Notes: generated by a model from the letters alone, not told the origin. 24,210 bases of DNA from an uncultured Bacilli bacterium (GCA_949025205.1 CARMXJ010000020.1:1-24210); one strand, 5' to 3'. Shown: positions 1 through 8,278, counted from the first letter of the stretch. Translations and numbers: made by a program.

Positions 1-28
1 GAGTAATTTATCTTATTACTCCATTTTT
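1..28 (+). terminator. Terminator-like hairpin at window start
   Basis: A 7-bp perfect stem (GAGTAAT at 1-7 with ATTACTC at 15-21) is followed by CATTTTT. It probably ends a gene that lies left of the window. The stem is short and AT-rich, so confidence is moderate. Confidence 0.45.
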
Positions 29-139
29 CTATGTCCTCAAGTCTGAACTGTTACCAAATTATTTATAATTATTATGAAAAATATGGATATTATTAAAATT
101 ATATGGTATTGTAAACAGAAAAAAGGAGAGAAAAATAAT

Positions 140-808
140 ATGTCTAAAATTGGCGAATTAATTAATAACATTTACTTATATGGAAATAGTAAATTTTATA
201 TAGGGGTTCCAAATTCTTTATTAGTTTATGCTATTGAATTTTTAGTAGATGAAGAAGGAAATTTACAAATCACAAAAAGCATGGAAGAGTTTTATACATC
301 CTTTTGGCAAGGGAATGCTATATTGAGAGAATCAATAGAAGTTTGTAAGTATATGGAAGAAGATATGGGTCTAGCGATTTGTCCTATAGTTTATAAATCC
401 CCTGAAGGCAAAACTGCACTTACACATGAAAAAACTTCTCCAAAAGCAAATACAGATAAAGCAGTAAAGGAAATATATCAAATAGTAGTGAAAATGTTAC
501 ATCTAAGCAATGCAGACATAACAAGTTGGATAAAATCAGATACAAATGGAAAGCAAAATATTTTACTAGCGAAAGTATCCCAAGAAAGAACTTTACAAGA
601 AGTGATTCCGAAAATTGCCCATGAAAATATAGAAGCAATGTTAGATGTAACAAAAGGAAGAATAGAAAGTATAAGTATGATTTGGAATAGAGTTCAAACG
701 ATTTATTCAAAAGAAGATTTTAAAGCGGCAAGTGAATTATGGAGTGACTTATGTGAAGATGAAGAAATTCCAGAATTCTTAGTTTTGAAGCAAGCAAGAA
801 AAGGATAG
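140..808 (+). CDS. Hypothetical cytoplasmic protein, 222 aa
   Basis: I do not recognise this family. An upstream in-frame ATG exists at 74, but the ATG at 140 has a good Shine-Dalgarno (AAAAGGAGAG, 120-130) at normal distance, so the protein is taken as 222 aa beginning MSKIGELINN. It has no signal peptide or membrane segment. The N-terminal half (to about residue 90) mixes hydrophobic beta-like stretches, such as KFYIGVPNSLLVYAIEFLVD, with aromatic residues. The C-terminal half is mostly charged and helical. It is a single-gene unit: a terminator-like hairpin precedes it and a strong terminator follows it. It could be a regulator or structural protein; nothing visible decides between these. 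Confidence 0.8.
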   Translation: MSKIGELINNIYLYGNSKFYIGVPNSLLVYAIEFLVDEEGNLQITKSMEEFYTSFWQGNAILRESIEVCKYMEEDMGLAICPIVYKSPEGKTALTHEKTSPKANTDKAVKEIYQIVVKMLHLSNADITSWIKSDTNGKQNILLAKVSQERTLQEVIPKIAHENIEAMLDVTKGRIESISMIWNRVQTIYSKEDFKAASELWSDLCEDEEIPEFLVLKQARKG

Positions 809-836
809 AAAATGATAATTTCTATTCGTTTTTTTT
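805..836 (+). terminator. Rho-independent terminator after the 222-aa gene
   Basis: The hairpin ATAGAAA...TTTCTAT (805-826) begins at the stop codon of the upstream gene and is followed by TCG and a run of eight T (829-836). Confidence 0.75.
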
Positions 837-953
837 GTAAAATTTATGAAATGAATAGACCAATTTCTAGAAATTAATAATTTTGTAAGTTTTAAAATAA
901 GATTGTATTACCAACTTAAAGAATATATAATAAAGAAAAAAGGAGGTACCAAG

Positions 954-1475
954 ATGGATTTTAAAATACTTTACTTGATTGACAAACTCCACAATCCTAT
1001 TTTAGATAAAATCATGATTTTTTTTACCAATTTAGGAAATGCCGGAATATTTTGGATTGTCCTAGCTGTTATTTTATTAATTAGTAAAAAAACAAGAAAG
1101 TGTGGAATTCTTATGTTACTTGCTATGGGAATCGGCCTTATACTAGGAAATGGAATTCTTAAAAATATAGTTGCCAGAAATAGACCTTGTTGGATAGATA
1201 CAACAATAAATTTATTGATACCAAACCCAACGGATTATTCCTTTCCATCAGGGCACACTCTTGCCTCTTTTGAAGCGGCCATTATGCTATTTTTGTTTAA
1301 CAAGAAATATGGAAGTTTAGCCATTATTTTAGCTTTTTGTATAGCATTTTCTAGAATGTATTTATTTGTGCATTTTCCAACAGATATTTTAGGAGGAGCC
1401 CTATTAGGTACAAGTATATCTTGTATTGTTTATTATACTTCTAAAAAAATAGAAGAGAAAAAGAAAAAAGAGTAA
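954..1475 (+). CDS. PAP2-family membrane phosphatase
   Basis: This is an integral membrane lipid phosphatase of the PAP2 (type 2 phosphatidic acid phosphatase) superfamily, about 173 aa. All three signature motifs are present: K70-x6-R77-P78, PSGH at residues 98-101, and S133-R134 to H140-x3-D144. Family knowledge says the histidines of motifs 2 and 3 form the catalytic pair and act on a lipid phosphate or pyrophosphate (undecaprenyl-PP, phosphatidylglycerophosphate or phosphatidate) outside the membrane. Several hydrophobic segments (about 28-45, 52-72, 103-115, 120-133, 144-161) fit the usual six-helix fold. The ATG at 954 is chosen because of the perfect AGGAGG at 941-946; an in-frame start at 903 lacks one. 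It leads the envelope operon: the next gene starts 15 bp after its stop. The true substrate cannot be told from sequence. Confidence 0.92.
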   Translation: MDFKILYLIDKLHNPILDKIMIFFTNLGNAGIFWIVLAVILLISKKTRKCGILMLLAMGIGLILGNGILKNIVARNRPCWIDTTINLLIPNPTDYSFPSGHTLASFEAAIMLFLFNKKYGSLAIILAFCIAFSRMYLFVHFPTDILGGALLGTSISCIVYYTSKKIEEKKKKE

Positions 1476-1490
1476 GGAAGTCGAAGTAGT

Positions 1491-2537
1491 ATGAAAAAGA
1501 GTTTATCGTATGTGAAAAAAGGAGCAATAGTATTAGATGTCACGTTTCTCATCCTTTTTTTAACCCTTATCATCACCATTAAATTAATCTGTAGCAATAT
1601 TTCGCCGAGTGCCAAAGAATTATTTACAACAACCATGCTAGAAACAGGACAATTAAAATTTGTAACCCACCTGTTTTTATCAAAAGAAGAAATACAAAAG
1701 GTAGTAAACAAAAATGCGATGGAAGAAATGAATACAGAAGTGGATACAGAACTAATTGACATGGAAAATGAAATAATAGAAAAAGACAAAAACGCTATCA
1801 CAATAGAAGAAATCTCTGGAAATACTTTTTATGCCAAAATGTTAATTGTAAGTGACCCCAAAAGAGTAAAATTAGCAACGACTTACCCATGGGGAGAATA
1901 TGGGGTAGAATTAGAAACATTAGTAAAAAATAATGATGCTATCGCCGGAGTAAACGGTGGTTTGTATCAGTCTATTGGAAATAAAGGAGGAAAACCTCTT
2001 GGAGTAGTAGTAAAAAATGGTCAAATAGAATACAACGAACCAACTGCACTTCCAGGTCTTCATATCATTGGTTTTGATGAAGAAGATATCTTAAAAGTGT
2101 TAAGCATAGAAGGAAAAAGTGCAAGTCAAGTAGAAGAACTAATTAGAAAAGAAAAAATACGGGATGCCGTTACATTCCAAGAAGAAAATAGTGATGCCAA
2201 CAACCATTTTGTTAAACTAATTATAAATGGCGAAGAAAGAAAGTTCGATGGCAAAGGAAGTGGAGCCAATCCAAGAACTGCCATTGGGCAAAGAAAAGAT
2301 GGGACTGTCCTTTTATTAGTCACCGATGGAAGAGGAGCAAATGGGCATTTAGGAGCAACGGCAAAAGACCTCATTAGAATTATGAAACAATATGGTGCCG
2401 TAAACGCCGCAAACTTAGATGGTGGAAGTTCTTCTAGCATGTATTATAACGACAAATATGAAATGTCTAGTGTAACTTTTTATTATGCCAATTCCTCTTG
2501 GAAACTACCGACAAGTTTTATTGTGGAAAAAAGATAA
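1491..2537 (+). CDS. Phosphodiester glycosidase family (DUF2233/NAGPA-like) exoprotein
   Basis: 348 aa. It belongs to the family related to mammalian N-acetylglucosamine-1-phosphodiester alpha-N-acetylglucosaminidase (COG4632/DUF2233), often linked to exopolysaccharide or cell-envelope glycan turnover. Family-type motifs are visible: AGVNGGLY (about 152-159), NPRTAIGQ (about 259-266), LLLVTDGRG (about 273-281) and the C-terminal ANLDGGSSSSMYY (about 307-319). A single hydrophobic segment at residues 14-34 is a signal anchor, so the catalytic domain should face outside. Residues 35-100 form a charged, variable linker. The gene lies 15 bp after the PAP2 gene and 15 bp before the next one, so co-transcription is very likely. 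In this context it probably trims or remodels a surface glycan or phosphodiester polymer; the substrate is inferred only. Confidence 0.9.
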   Translation: MKKSLSYVKKGAIVLDVTFLILFLTLIITIKLICSNISPSAKELFTTTMLETGQLKFVTHLFLSKEEIQKVVNKNAMEEMNTEVDTELIDMENEIIEKDKNAITIEEISGNTFYAKMLIVSDPKRVKLATTYPWGEYGVELETLVKNNDAIAGVNGGLYQSIGNKGGKPLGVVVKNGQIEYNEPTALPGLHIIGFDEEDILKVLSIEGKSASQVEELIRKEKIRDAVTFQEENSDANNHFVKLIINGEERKFDGKGSGANPRTAIGQRKDGTVLLLVTDGRGANGHLGATAKDLIRIMKQYGAVNAANLDGGSSSSMYYNDKYEMSSVTFYYANSSWKLPTSFIVEKR

Positions 2538-2552
2538 GGAAGAAAAAAATGT

Positions 2553-3728
2553 ATGAAAGAAAAAAGTAGGAATACAGCATTCTCTTTTAAAAAAGCGCTA
2601 ATCATTTATACCCTTGTTTTAAGTAGTTTAATGCTTTTTTTTCTTGGATATGTTGTAGTAAGTTTAATAGAATACGAAAAAAATCAAGTAGAAAAGTATT
2701 TGGATAACCAAATAAAAGAAATCGTTGCCAAAAGTACCAATAAAAAATTAGAACAAGAAATTACAAACCTGGAAAGAATAAAATGGAGTAAATTTGAATC
2801 AACAAAAACAAATACAGCTGAAATTTTAGAAGAAACCTTAACAAATGGAAGCATTACATACAAACAAAAAGAAGATAGTTTTGAAGATGATAAACCAGTC
2901 TACGAAATCTATGTGCAAGATAAAAAAGTTTTTGAAATAACATTAGATGGCACTAAAAAAGTTTCTCGTTTAGGACTTTTAAACTTTTCTATTTGGAAAA
3001 TAGAAAAAATCGAAAACCAATTAGAAGAAGGCATACTAAATTATAAAATTGTAATTCCAAGTAATACGAAAGCATATGTAAATGGTATTTTAGTAACAGA
3101 AGAAGAAAAAATCCAAAAAGAAGAAAATACAGCTTTAGAAGAAGTAGCAAAATACACAGACATTCCATACAATGTCATGTATGAAATAAAAGGACTCCAT
3201 AAAAAACCAGAAATAAAAGTAATCAATGAAAATAACCAAGAAGTAATTTACGATATGACCGATAATATGGTTTTAAAAGAAGTAGAGTATGTAAAAATAA
3301 AAACGCAAGAAGAAGCAGCAAAACAAATTGAAAATATTCCAGATATTTTAAAAGTGGCGGAAGATTGGAGTCTATATCTCACCGATGACTTAGGAGGCAC
3401 TCTTCATGGTTATCACACAATCAAAAATTATATAATGGAAGATTCTGAACTTTTTAAATTCGCATACAAATGGGCAACCAATATTGATATTACTTTTATT
3501 AGTAATCATACACTTGAAAAAGAAATCTTTACAAACGAAAAAGTGGAAAACTTCGAAGTATATAACAAAAACGCTTTTTCATGCGAAGTTTATTTAGAAA
3601 AAAATATGCGTGTGAATGGCAAACCATTACAAGATAAACTCCACGATAAAATGTACTTTGTAAACCAAGAAGGGGTTTGGAAACTTGTGAACATGGAAGC
3701 CATTACCAAAGGAGAGAATAAACAATGA
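2553..3728 (+). CDS. Membrane-anchored extracytoplasmic protein with probable NTF2-like C-terminus
   Basis: 391 aa. Residues about 12-33 form one transmembrane helix after a short basic N-terminus; the rest is predicted outside the cell. A coiled-coil-like segment (about 36-75) follows. Next come beta-rich modules: one around 105-150 and one around 160-240 that contains VIPSNTKAYVNG, a motif type seen in TcaA/YvbJ-like envelope proteins. The last approx. 110 residues end in a DKMYFVNQEGVWKLVNMEA pattern typical of NTF2-like folds. No catalytic motif is seen. The ATG at 2553 has AAGGAAG upstream; an ATG at 2549 is out of frame. It overlaps the glycosyltransferase start by 4 bp (ATGA), which indicates translational coupling. 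It may be a structural or accessory partner of envelope glycan assembly; that role is inference. Confidence 0.85.
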   Translation: MKEKSRNTAFSFKKALIIYTLVLSSLMLFFLGYVVVSLIEYEKNQVEKYLDNQIKEIVAKSTNKKLEQEITNLERIKWSKFESTKTNTAEILEETLTNGSITYKQKEDSFEDDKPVYEIYVQDKKVFEITLDGTKKVSRLGLLNFSIWKIEKIENQLEEGILNYKIVIPSNTKAYVNGILVTEEEKIQKEENTALEEVAKYTDIPYNVMYEIKGLHKKPEIKVINENNQEVIYDMTDNMVLKEVEYVKIKTQEEAAKQIENIPDILKVAEDWSLYLTDDLGGTLHGYHTIKNYIMEDSELFKFAYKWATNIDITFISNHTLEKEIFTNEKVENFEVYNKNAFSCEVYLEKNMRVNGKPLQDKLHDKMYFVNQEGVWKLVNMEAITKGENKQ

Positions 3729-4768
3729 AAGACATAGTCATTATTATTCCAGCTTATAAACCACATAAAAAAATCATGCAAGAATTTATGGAAGAATTAA
3801 ATAAGAATTTCGAAAATATTGTCATTGTAGATGATGGAAGTGGTGAAGAATACCAAGATTTCTTTGCATCGTTTAAAAACCAAGGTCTAACCGTTTTAAG
3901 ACACCATATTAATTTAGGAAAAGGAAGAGCTATTAAAACAGCGTTTAATTATTGTTTAAATACCTATAAAGAAATGGTAGGTACTGTAACTGCTGATTGC
4001 GATGGCCAACACACCGTAGAAGATATTAAAAAATGCGCTTTAAAATTAAAACAAGAACCAGAAAAGTTAGTACTTGGTACAAGAGATTTTGATAAGAAGA
4101 ATGTTCCATTTAAAAGTAGATACGGCAACAAAATTACTAGAAATATATTTAAAACATTTATCGGTATCAAAATCACCGATACCCAAACAGGTCTTAGAGC
4201 ATTTGGAAAAAATTCCATGAAAACATTTTTAAATGTAAGTGGAGAAAGATTTGAATACGAAACCAATATGCTCATCACCTGCAAAGAAAACGATATAAAA
4301 ATAGCAGAAGTTCCGATTGAAACGGTTTACATAAACAACAACGAAACCAGTCATTTTAATCCAGTGCGAGATGCCGTATTAATTTACAAATTGTTTTTAA
4401 AATACTTTCTTTCTGCTATTAGCTCATTTATAGTAGATATCCTATTCTTCACTTTATTTATGCATTTACTTCCTCCTATAGAAATGGGTATTATCACTAC
4501 AATTGTCCTAGCAACCATTATTGCAAGAATTTTTTCTTCAGCTTACAATTTTACGATAAATGCGAAAGTTGTTTTTAAAAACAAAGGAAAATCTTCCATT
4601 ATTAAATACTTTATATTGGTAGGTGTACAGATGTTTATCTCTGCTTTTGCCGTGTCTTTTATCTGTAATACAATACATGCAAACGCAACATTTATGAAAA
4701 TAGTAGTAGATGCCATTATATTTATTCTCAACTTTATTATCCAAAGAGAGTGGGTATTTAAAAAATAA
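3725..4768 (+). CDS. GT2 glycosyltransferase fused to GtrA-like membrane domain
   Basis: 347 aa in two parts. Residues 1-215 are a GT-A fold glycosyltransferase of family 2, dolichyl-phosphate mannosyltransferase type: IIIPAYKPHKK near the start, VDDGSG (about 36-41), the DCDGQH metal/nucleotide-binding motif (about 92-97), and TDTQTGLRAFG (about 152-162). Residues about 220-347 hold four hydrophobic segments of the GtrA/DPMS family and end with REWVFKK, a typical GtrA ending. Such fusions transfer a sugar from a nucleotide donor to a polyprenyl phosphate on the inner face and help present or flip it. It is the last gene of the PAP2-DUF2233 operon, its start overlaps the upstream stop (ATGA), and a terminator follows. 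Together these genes look like a small envelope-glycan or lipid-linked-sugar module. Confidence 0.93.
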   Translation: MKDIVIIIPAYKPHKKIMQEFMEELNKNFENIVIVDDGSGEEYQDFFASFKNQGLTVLRHHINLGKGRAIKTAFNYCLNTYKEMVGTVTADCDGQHTVEDIKKCALKLKQEPEKLVLGTRDFDKKNVPFKSRYGNKITRNIFKTFIGIKITDTQTGLRAFGKNSMKTFLNVSGERFEYETNMLITCKENDIKIAEVPIETVYINNNETSHFNPVRDAVLIYKLFLKYFLSAISSFIVDILFFTLFMHLLPPIEMGIITTIVLATIIARIFSSAYNFTINAKVVFKNKGKSSIIKYFILVGVQMFISAFAVSFICNTIHANATFMKIVVDAIIFILNFIIQREWVFKK

Positions 4769-4807
4769 GATTTTATTTTTTGTATAGGATAAAAAATCTT
4801 TTTTTTA
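4767..4807 (+). terminator. Terminator of the envelope operon
   Basis: AAGATTTT (4767-4774) pairs with AAAAATCTT (to 4800) around an A/T-rich loop and is followed by a run of seven T. It overlaps the stop codon of the glycosyltransferase gene. Confidence 0.7.
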
Positions 4808-4849
4808 TGGATAAAATTAGATAAAATAAGACAAAGGAGTAAAAAACAT

Positions 4850-5398
4850 ATGGAAGAGTTAAAAGAAAAATTAGCAAGTTATGAACACGATAGATGGGCA
4901 AGATGGCAAAAATATTTACAGGAATGTTGTCTAAAAAAAGAAGATGGAACACTAACAATTCCAAAAGAAAAAGTAGAAAAATGGAACGTACTTATAAACA
5001 CAGAGTATAAGGATTTAACAGAACAAGAAAAAGAAACCGATAGGTTAGAAGCAGAACGTATTCTAAACATTTTAAAAGAGGAAAGAAAAGAAAAAGTAAT
5101 TACTTTGTGTGGAAGTTTAAAATTTAAAGAGACCTTTATGAAAGTAGCAGAAGAATTAGAATTTCTTGGCAATTGTGTTTTAACAGTCATTTATCCTACC
5201 AAAGATGATAAAGATGCTTATGCAAAAGAAGAAATGGAAATGATGGACAGGATGCATAAAGCAAGAATAAAAATGTCGGATGCCATTTATGTTATTAACG
5301 TGGATGGTTATATTGGAACAAGTACTAAAAGTGAAATCGAATACGCCAAAAAGTTAGGAAAAGAAATCCTATATTACCAAGAAAGTGAAGAAAAATAA
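4850..5398 (+). CDS. Two-domain protein: RyR-like N-terminus and nucleoside 2-deoxyribosyltransferase-like C-terminus
   Basis: 182 aa. The C-terminal part (about 82-180) has the Rossmann-like layout of the nucleoside 2-deoxyribosyltransferase/DUF4406 superfamily: ITLCGSLKF at its start, MHKARIKMSDAIYVINVDGY in the middle, and GTSTKSEIEYAKKLGKEI at the end. The N-terminal approx. 75 residues contain YEHDRWARWQKYL and YKDLTEQEKETDR, which resemble the small RyR (ryanodine-receptor-type) domain found in bacterial and phage proteins; this second match is from memory of the pattern and is weaker. Such proteins are thought to process or sense nucleotides. A strong AAAGGAG (4833-4839) precedes the ATG. 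The stop abuts the next start with no gap, so the two genes are surely one operon. Confidence 0.8.
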   Translation: MEELKEKLASYEHDRWARWQKYLQECCLKKEDGTLTIPKEKVEKWNVLINTEYKDLTEQEKETDRLEAERILNILKEERKEKVITLCGSLKFKETFMKVAEELEFLGNCVLTVIYPTKDDKDAYAKEEMEMMDRMHKARIKMSDAIYVINVDGYIGTSTKSEIEYAKKLGKEILYYQESEEK

Positions 5399-6601
5399 AT
5401 GAAAAAAGAAATTGAAATTAGTGATTTGGCAGAATTTCAAACAGCATATAATAAAAACAGTAAAAATAGTAAAATTACCAGAGCCATAAAAGAAAAAGGG
5501 GTAAAAAAAGCTTGTTTAAATAAAGCAAGATTAGAAGAATTATCGTTTCAATTTAATATAGAAATTCCCGAAACAAAAATTTACGACCAAAAAAATAGCT
5601 ATCAATGCAATATTTATGCATTTTTAAGAGTATTAAAAAGTATTGTTCAAAAAGAAAATCCTACGCTCCATATAAACCAAGTGAATTTATCTGCAAACTA
5701 CCTTGATTTCTATGACAAATTAGAAAAAGTGAATACTGTTTACAATGTTTTAGTAGAACAAAAGAATCTTTCTTTAGAAATCATAAACAATGTTGTTAAT
5801 CGCTATATTGGAATATATGGAACCTTTCATTTTTGTGTGGAATTAATAGAAAAATATGGAATTGTACCAACAGAAGCTATGGAAGAAGCAAGTGATAATT
5901 ACGATGCTTTTAAAACTTTGGAACTCTTAAAAATGAAAATCAAAAGTGATGCTATCCTGTTTTTAAATAAAACCAAAAAAGAAAAACGACAATTAAAACA
6001 AAAAGGAATGCAAGAAGCCTATTTATTTTTAGCAAAAACAATGGGAAATCCTCCTCTTACCTTTTCCTATAAAAAAGAGAAATTTACTCCACAAAGTTTC
6101 AAAGAAAAAATAGTGAAAAGCAATTTAGAAAAATTTATAACAGTTACTTTTTATCCCAAAAAAGTCTTTAAAGATAGTTATACTTTTATTCCTAATGTTT
6201 ATTTAAATAAAAAGGAAGAAATAAAAATATTAAATATTGAAAAAATAAGAAAAGCTGTATTACAACAATTGCAAGAAGGAATTGCTGTTTGGTTTTCTGC
6301 TGAAGAATCTACAACACTAGATTACGATTACAATATATTAGATACAAATACTTTTAAGTATAAAGAATTATTAAATATAGAAGAACTGCCTAAGAAAGAA
6401 AAAATAGTTTTGGATATAATAAATTATGACCACGCTATGTGTATAACAGGGGCATTAGTAGAAAATGAAACCGTTAAACAATGGAAAGTAGACAATAGCT
6501 TCGGCAAGCATGGAGTGTACAAAGGGCAATTAATTATGACAAATACTTTTTTTGAAAATAATATTATTGCTTTTATAATCCATGAAAAATATTTAAAATA
6601 A
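5399..6601 (+). CDS. Divergent aminopeptidase C / bleomycin hydrolase-like cysteine peptidase
   Basis: 400 aa. The layout matches peptidase family C1B (PepC): an N-terminal MKKEIEISDLAEFQTAYNK segment like PepC, the nucleophile region DQKNSYQCNIYAFLRVL with Cys at about residue 72 and the oxyanion Gln six residues earlier, the catalytic His in YDHAMCITGAL (about 346), and Asn in WKVDNSFGKHGVYKG (about 367). The triad is therefore present, but the usual GRCW around the cysteine is replaced by YQCN, and the protein is some 45 residues shorter than typical PepC. The family forms barrel-like hexamers acting as intracellular aminopeptidases or cysteine-protease homologues. It starts immediately after the upstream stop. 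It may be a diverged paralogue with narrowed specificity or a degenerating copy; an intact triad argues for retained activity. Confidence 0.8.
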   Translation: MKKEIEISDLAEFQTAYNKNSKNSKITRAIKEKGVKKACLNKARLEELSFQFNIEIPETKIYDQKNSYQCNIYAFLRVLKSIVQKENPTLHINQVNLSANYLDFYDKLEKVNTVYNVLVEQKNLSLEIINNVVNRYIGIYGTFHFCVELIEKYGIVPTEAMEEASDNYDAFKTLELLKMKIKSDAILFLNKTKKEKRQLKQKGMQEAYLFLAKTMGNPPLTFSYKKEKFTPQSFKEKIVKSNLEKFITVTFYPKKVFKDSYTFIPNVYLNKKEEIKILNIEKIRKAVLQQLQEGIAVWFSAEESTTLDYDYNILDTNTFKYKELLNIEELPKKEKIVLDIINYDHAMCITGALVENETVKQWKVDNSFGKHGVYKGQLIMTNTFFENNIIAFIIHEKYLK

Positions 6602-6700
6602 AATTTATTTAAAAAATAAGAAATTTTAGTAGATGATACTTATCTAAATGTGCTAGATTATGAAATAAAATTATGTTAAACAAAGAAAGGAAAGAAAAAT

Positions 6701-7624
6701 ATGAATAAAACCGTTTTAGTGACTGGAGCATCACGTGGAATCGGAAGAGCCATTGCCATTAAATTTTTACAAAATGGTTATACAGTTTATGGAACATTTA
6801 ATGAAAGTGAAAATAAAATAGAAGAATTAGTAAAAGAATATGGTGCTTCTAAAATGAAAAAAATGGGGCCTTATAATTTCAAAAAAATAGAAGATACAAA
6901 TAAATTAATAGAGGATATAGCAGGTATTGAATTTGATACACTTGTACTAAATGCAGGAACATTTTCTGAAAATGATGATTTCATTAATTTTAATCTAGAG
7001 GAATTTAATGAAGTCATGAACTGCAATTTTTATTCCCAATTATTAATCACCACAAAATTACAAAGTTATCTAAAAAATGGTGGAAATATTGTATTAATGT
7101 CTAGTAACGATGCCTATAGTGGTGCTTTTGGTAGTATGTCTTACAGTATAAGCAAAAGTGCTGTTGTAAGTTTAATGAAATGCTTATGCGTAAACTATGG
7201 AAGAAGACACATTCGTGTGAACTCTATTTCTCCCGGAGCAATCAATACAGACATGAATACACCAGAACAAGAATTTGAAGCTCCACTTTGGACACCAATT
7301 GAGCGAATCGCCGAAAGCTACGAAGTAGCAAACGTTGTCTATTTTTTATCTTCTGCTGAGTCCAGTTTTATAAACGGGGAAAATATTACAATAGATGGTG
7401 GATATGGTAATGTAAGTATATTATTGAAAGAAGAAATAGAAAGGTCTAGAAAAATAGTTGGGTATGATTGGCTAAATGAAAAAGTGGCAAGTTTAAAAAA
7501 AGGCGATAAAGTATATTGTCTTGATGCTACCCCTGAATATGGATGGATTCACAATCCACTAGAAGAAACATATGTAAATGCTCATACAAAAGCAATTGAA
7601 AAGGGAGTAGAGGTACGTAGATGA
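6701..7624 (+). CDS. SDR-family oxidoreductase with C-terminal extension, probably truncated by frameshift
   Basis: 307 aa as read. Residues 1-245 are a classical short-chain dehydrogenase/reductase: TGASRGIG NAD(P)-binding motif near residue 8, LNAG (about 84), catalytic Ser in MSSNDAYSG, and YSISK carrying the catalytic Tyr and Lys (about 148-152), then RVNSISPGAINTDM and the C-terminal NGENITIDGGYG. A FabG-like reduction of a ketone or quinone-type substrate is the usual activity; the substrate is unknown. After the normal SDR end there are about 60 extra residues (RKIVGYDWLNEKVASLKKGD and onward), which are not part of an SDR. The extension stops at TGA 7622-7624, but the next open frame continues in a way that suggests one original domain (see the downstream feature). 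Start ATG 6701 has AAGGAAAG upstream. Confidence 0.85.
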   Translation: MNKTVLVTGASRGIGRAIAIKFLQNGYTVYGTFNESENKIEELVKEYGASKMKKMGPYNFKKIEDTNKLIEDIAGIEFDTLVLNAGTFSENDDFINFNLEEFNEVMNCNFYSQLLITTKLQSYLKNGGNIVLMSSNDAYSGAFGSMSYSISKSAVVSLMKCLCVNYGRRHIRVNSISPGAINTDMNTPEQEFEAPLWTPIERIAESYEVANVVYFLSSAESSFINGENITIDGGYGNVSILLKEEIERSRKIVGYDWLNEKVASLKKGDKVYCLDATPEYGWIHNPLEETYVNAHTKAIEKGVEVRR

Positions 7625-7952
7625 TTATGACTACCGAACAAAAAAAGAAAGTATTTTAAATAATGATTTGATAAAATTTACCCTTGAAAAATCAAAAGAT
7701 GCAAAATTTATTGGCATTGTTAAAGAAGAAGATATCAAAAAATACAATAAAAGCGATTATGCTAAAATCGGAAAAGGGTTTGAAATATTCATCACAAAAG
7801 AAGGAAGTAGACAATTGTTTATTGATTCGTTTAGTAATGAAAATGCAGTAGGGTATGTAATTGAAAATGACATGATGATAGATTCTCTTTTAGAAGTTTT
7901 TGAAAATATTTTGAAAAATATAGAAAATAAAAAAATTGAAATATTAGCGTAA
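7611..7952 (+). pseudogene. Detached C-terminal part of the SDR fusion protein (+1/-2 frame)
   Basis: This frame is open from 7611 to the TAA at 7950-7952 and overlaps the end of the SDR frame by 14 bp. Only a TTG (7668) is available as start, and no Shine-Dalgarno is near it. Read through, it gives YVDDYDYRTKKESILNND and then LIKFTLEKSKDAKFIGIV, which continues naturally from the SDR extension (a domain about signalling of intracellular state, with alternating beta strands and helices). The domain is unnamed here. I infer a single-base indel between 7611 and 7624 separating one 415-residue protein into two. A sequencing error or true mutation are both possible; independent translation is less likely. 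Confidence 0.55.
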
Positions 7953-8002
7953 GGATAAAAACATTTTTTATAGGAAAAGAATAGCAAATTTTGTCGAAGC
8001 AC

Positions 8003-8030
8003 TTGCCAAGAATAAAAAAACAAATATAAT
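8003..8030 (+). promoter_or_regulatory. Promoter of the small hydrophobic peptide mRNA
   Basis: TTGCCA (8003-8008) and a perfect TATAAT (8025-8030) are separated by 16 bp. The predicted transcript start near 8037 leaves an approx. 87-nt structured leader before the 22-aa reading frame. Confidence 0.65.
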
Positions 8031-8123
8031 ACAGACTTTGTGTTATTAGAAATTTTAGCGCCTACAAATCTTACAAGTAGAACTTACTTGAACAATCAGG
8101 GGGTTACGAAAGTAGGTGATGTT

Positions 8124-8192
8124 ATGAAAAGAGAAAGTATTCTCCTAGTAATTATTATTTTATTGATTATAGTAATACTAAAATTAATATAA
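8124..8192 (+). CDS. 22-aa hydrophobic peptide, candidate type I toxin
   Basis: The reading frame MKRESILLVIIILLIIVILKLI is basic at the N-terminus and then one membrane helix, the typical design of small type I toxins (TxpA/BsrG/Fst-like in principle, without specific sequence identity that I can claim). AGGTGAT (8114-8120) sits 3 nt before the ATG, so the site is a true ribosome binding site although close. Its leader carries a hairpin (CAAGTA/TACTTG, about 8074-8090), and CGCCTAC at 8059-8065 can pair with GTAGGCG at 8242-8248 in the 3' region, a 5'-3' interaction like those that hold toxin mRNAs inactive. A convergent antisense RNA overlaps the 3' end. If expressed without control it would be expected to insert in the membrane; this is inference. 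Confidence 0.6.
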   Translation: MKRESILLVIIILLIIVILKLI

Positions 8193-8194
8193 AT

Positions 8195-8272
8195 AAAAAA
8201 GCGCTAACCAAGTCATTTGGTATGGCGCCAACAAAAAAACAGTAGGCGTTATTAATAACTAATAACACTTAC
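8195..8272 (-). ncRNA. Candidate antisense antitoxin RNA
   Basis: A minus-strand promoter lies at 8279-8306 and predicts a start near 8272. Reading leftward, the RNA passes through the 3' region of the peptide mRNA and then reaches a hairpin (8201-8229: GGCGCCATACCA pairing with TGGTTAGCGC) immediately followed by TTTTTTATTTATA, a good intrinsic terminator on this strand only. The resulting RNA would be about 75-80 nt and fully complementary to the 3' end of the toxin mRNA, including the segment that forms the 5'-3' pairing. This is the arrangement of RatA/SR4-type antitoxins. Confidence 0.55.
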
Positions 8273-8278
8273 ACATAT

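Noticed and set aside
8191..8260. Hairpin 8201-8229 as terminator of the peptide mRNA on the plus strand
   Set aside because: On the plus strand it is followed by A-rich, not T-rich, sequence; the T run exists only on the minus strand, so it belongs to the antisense RNA.
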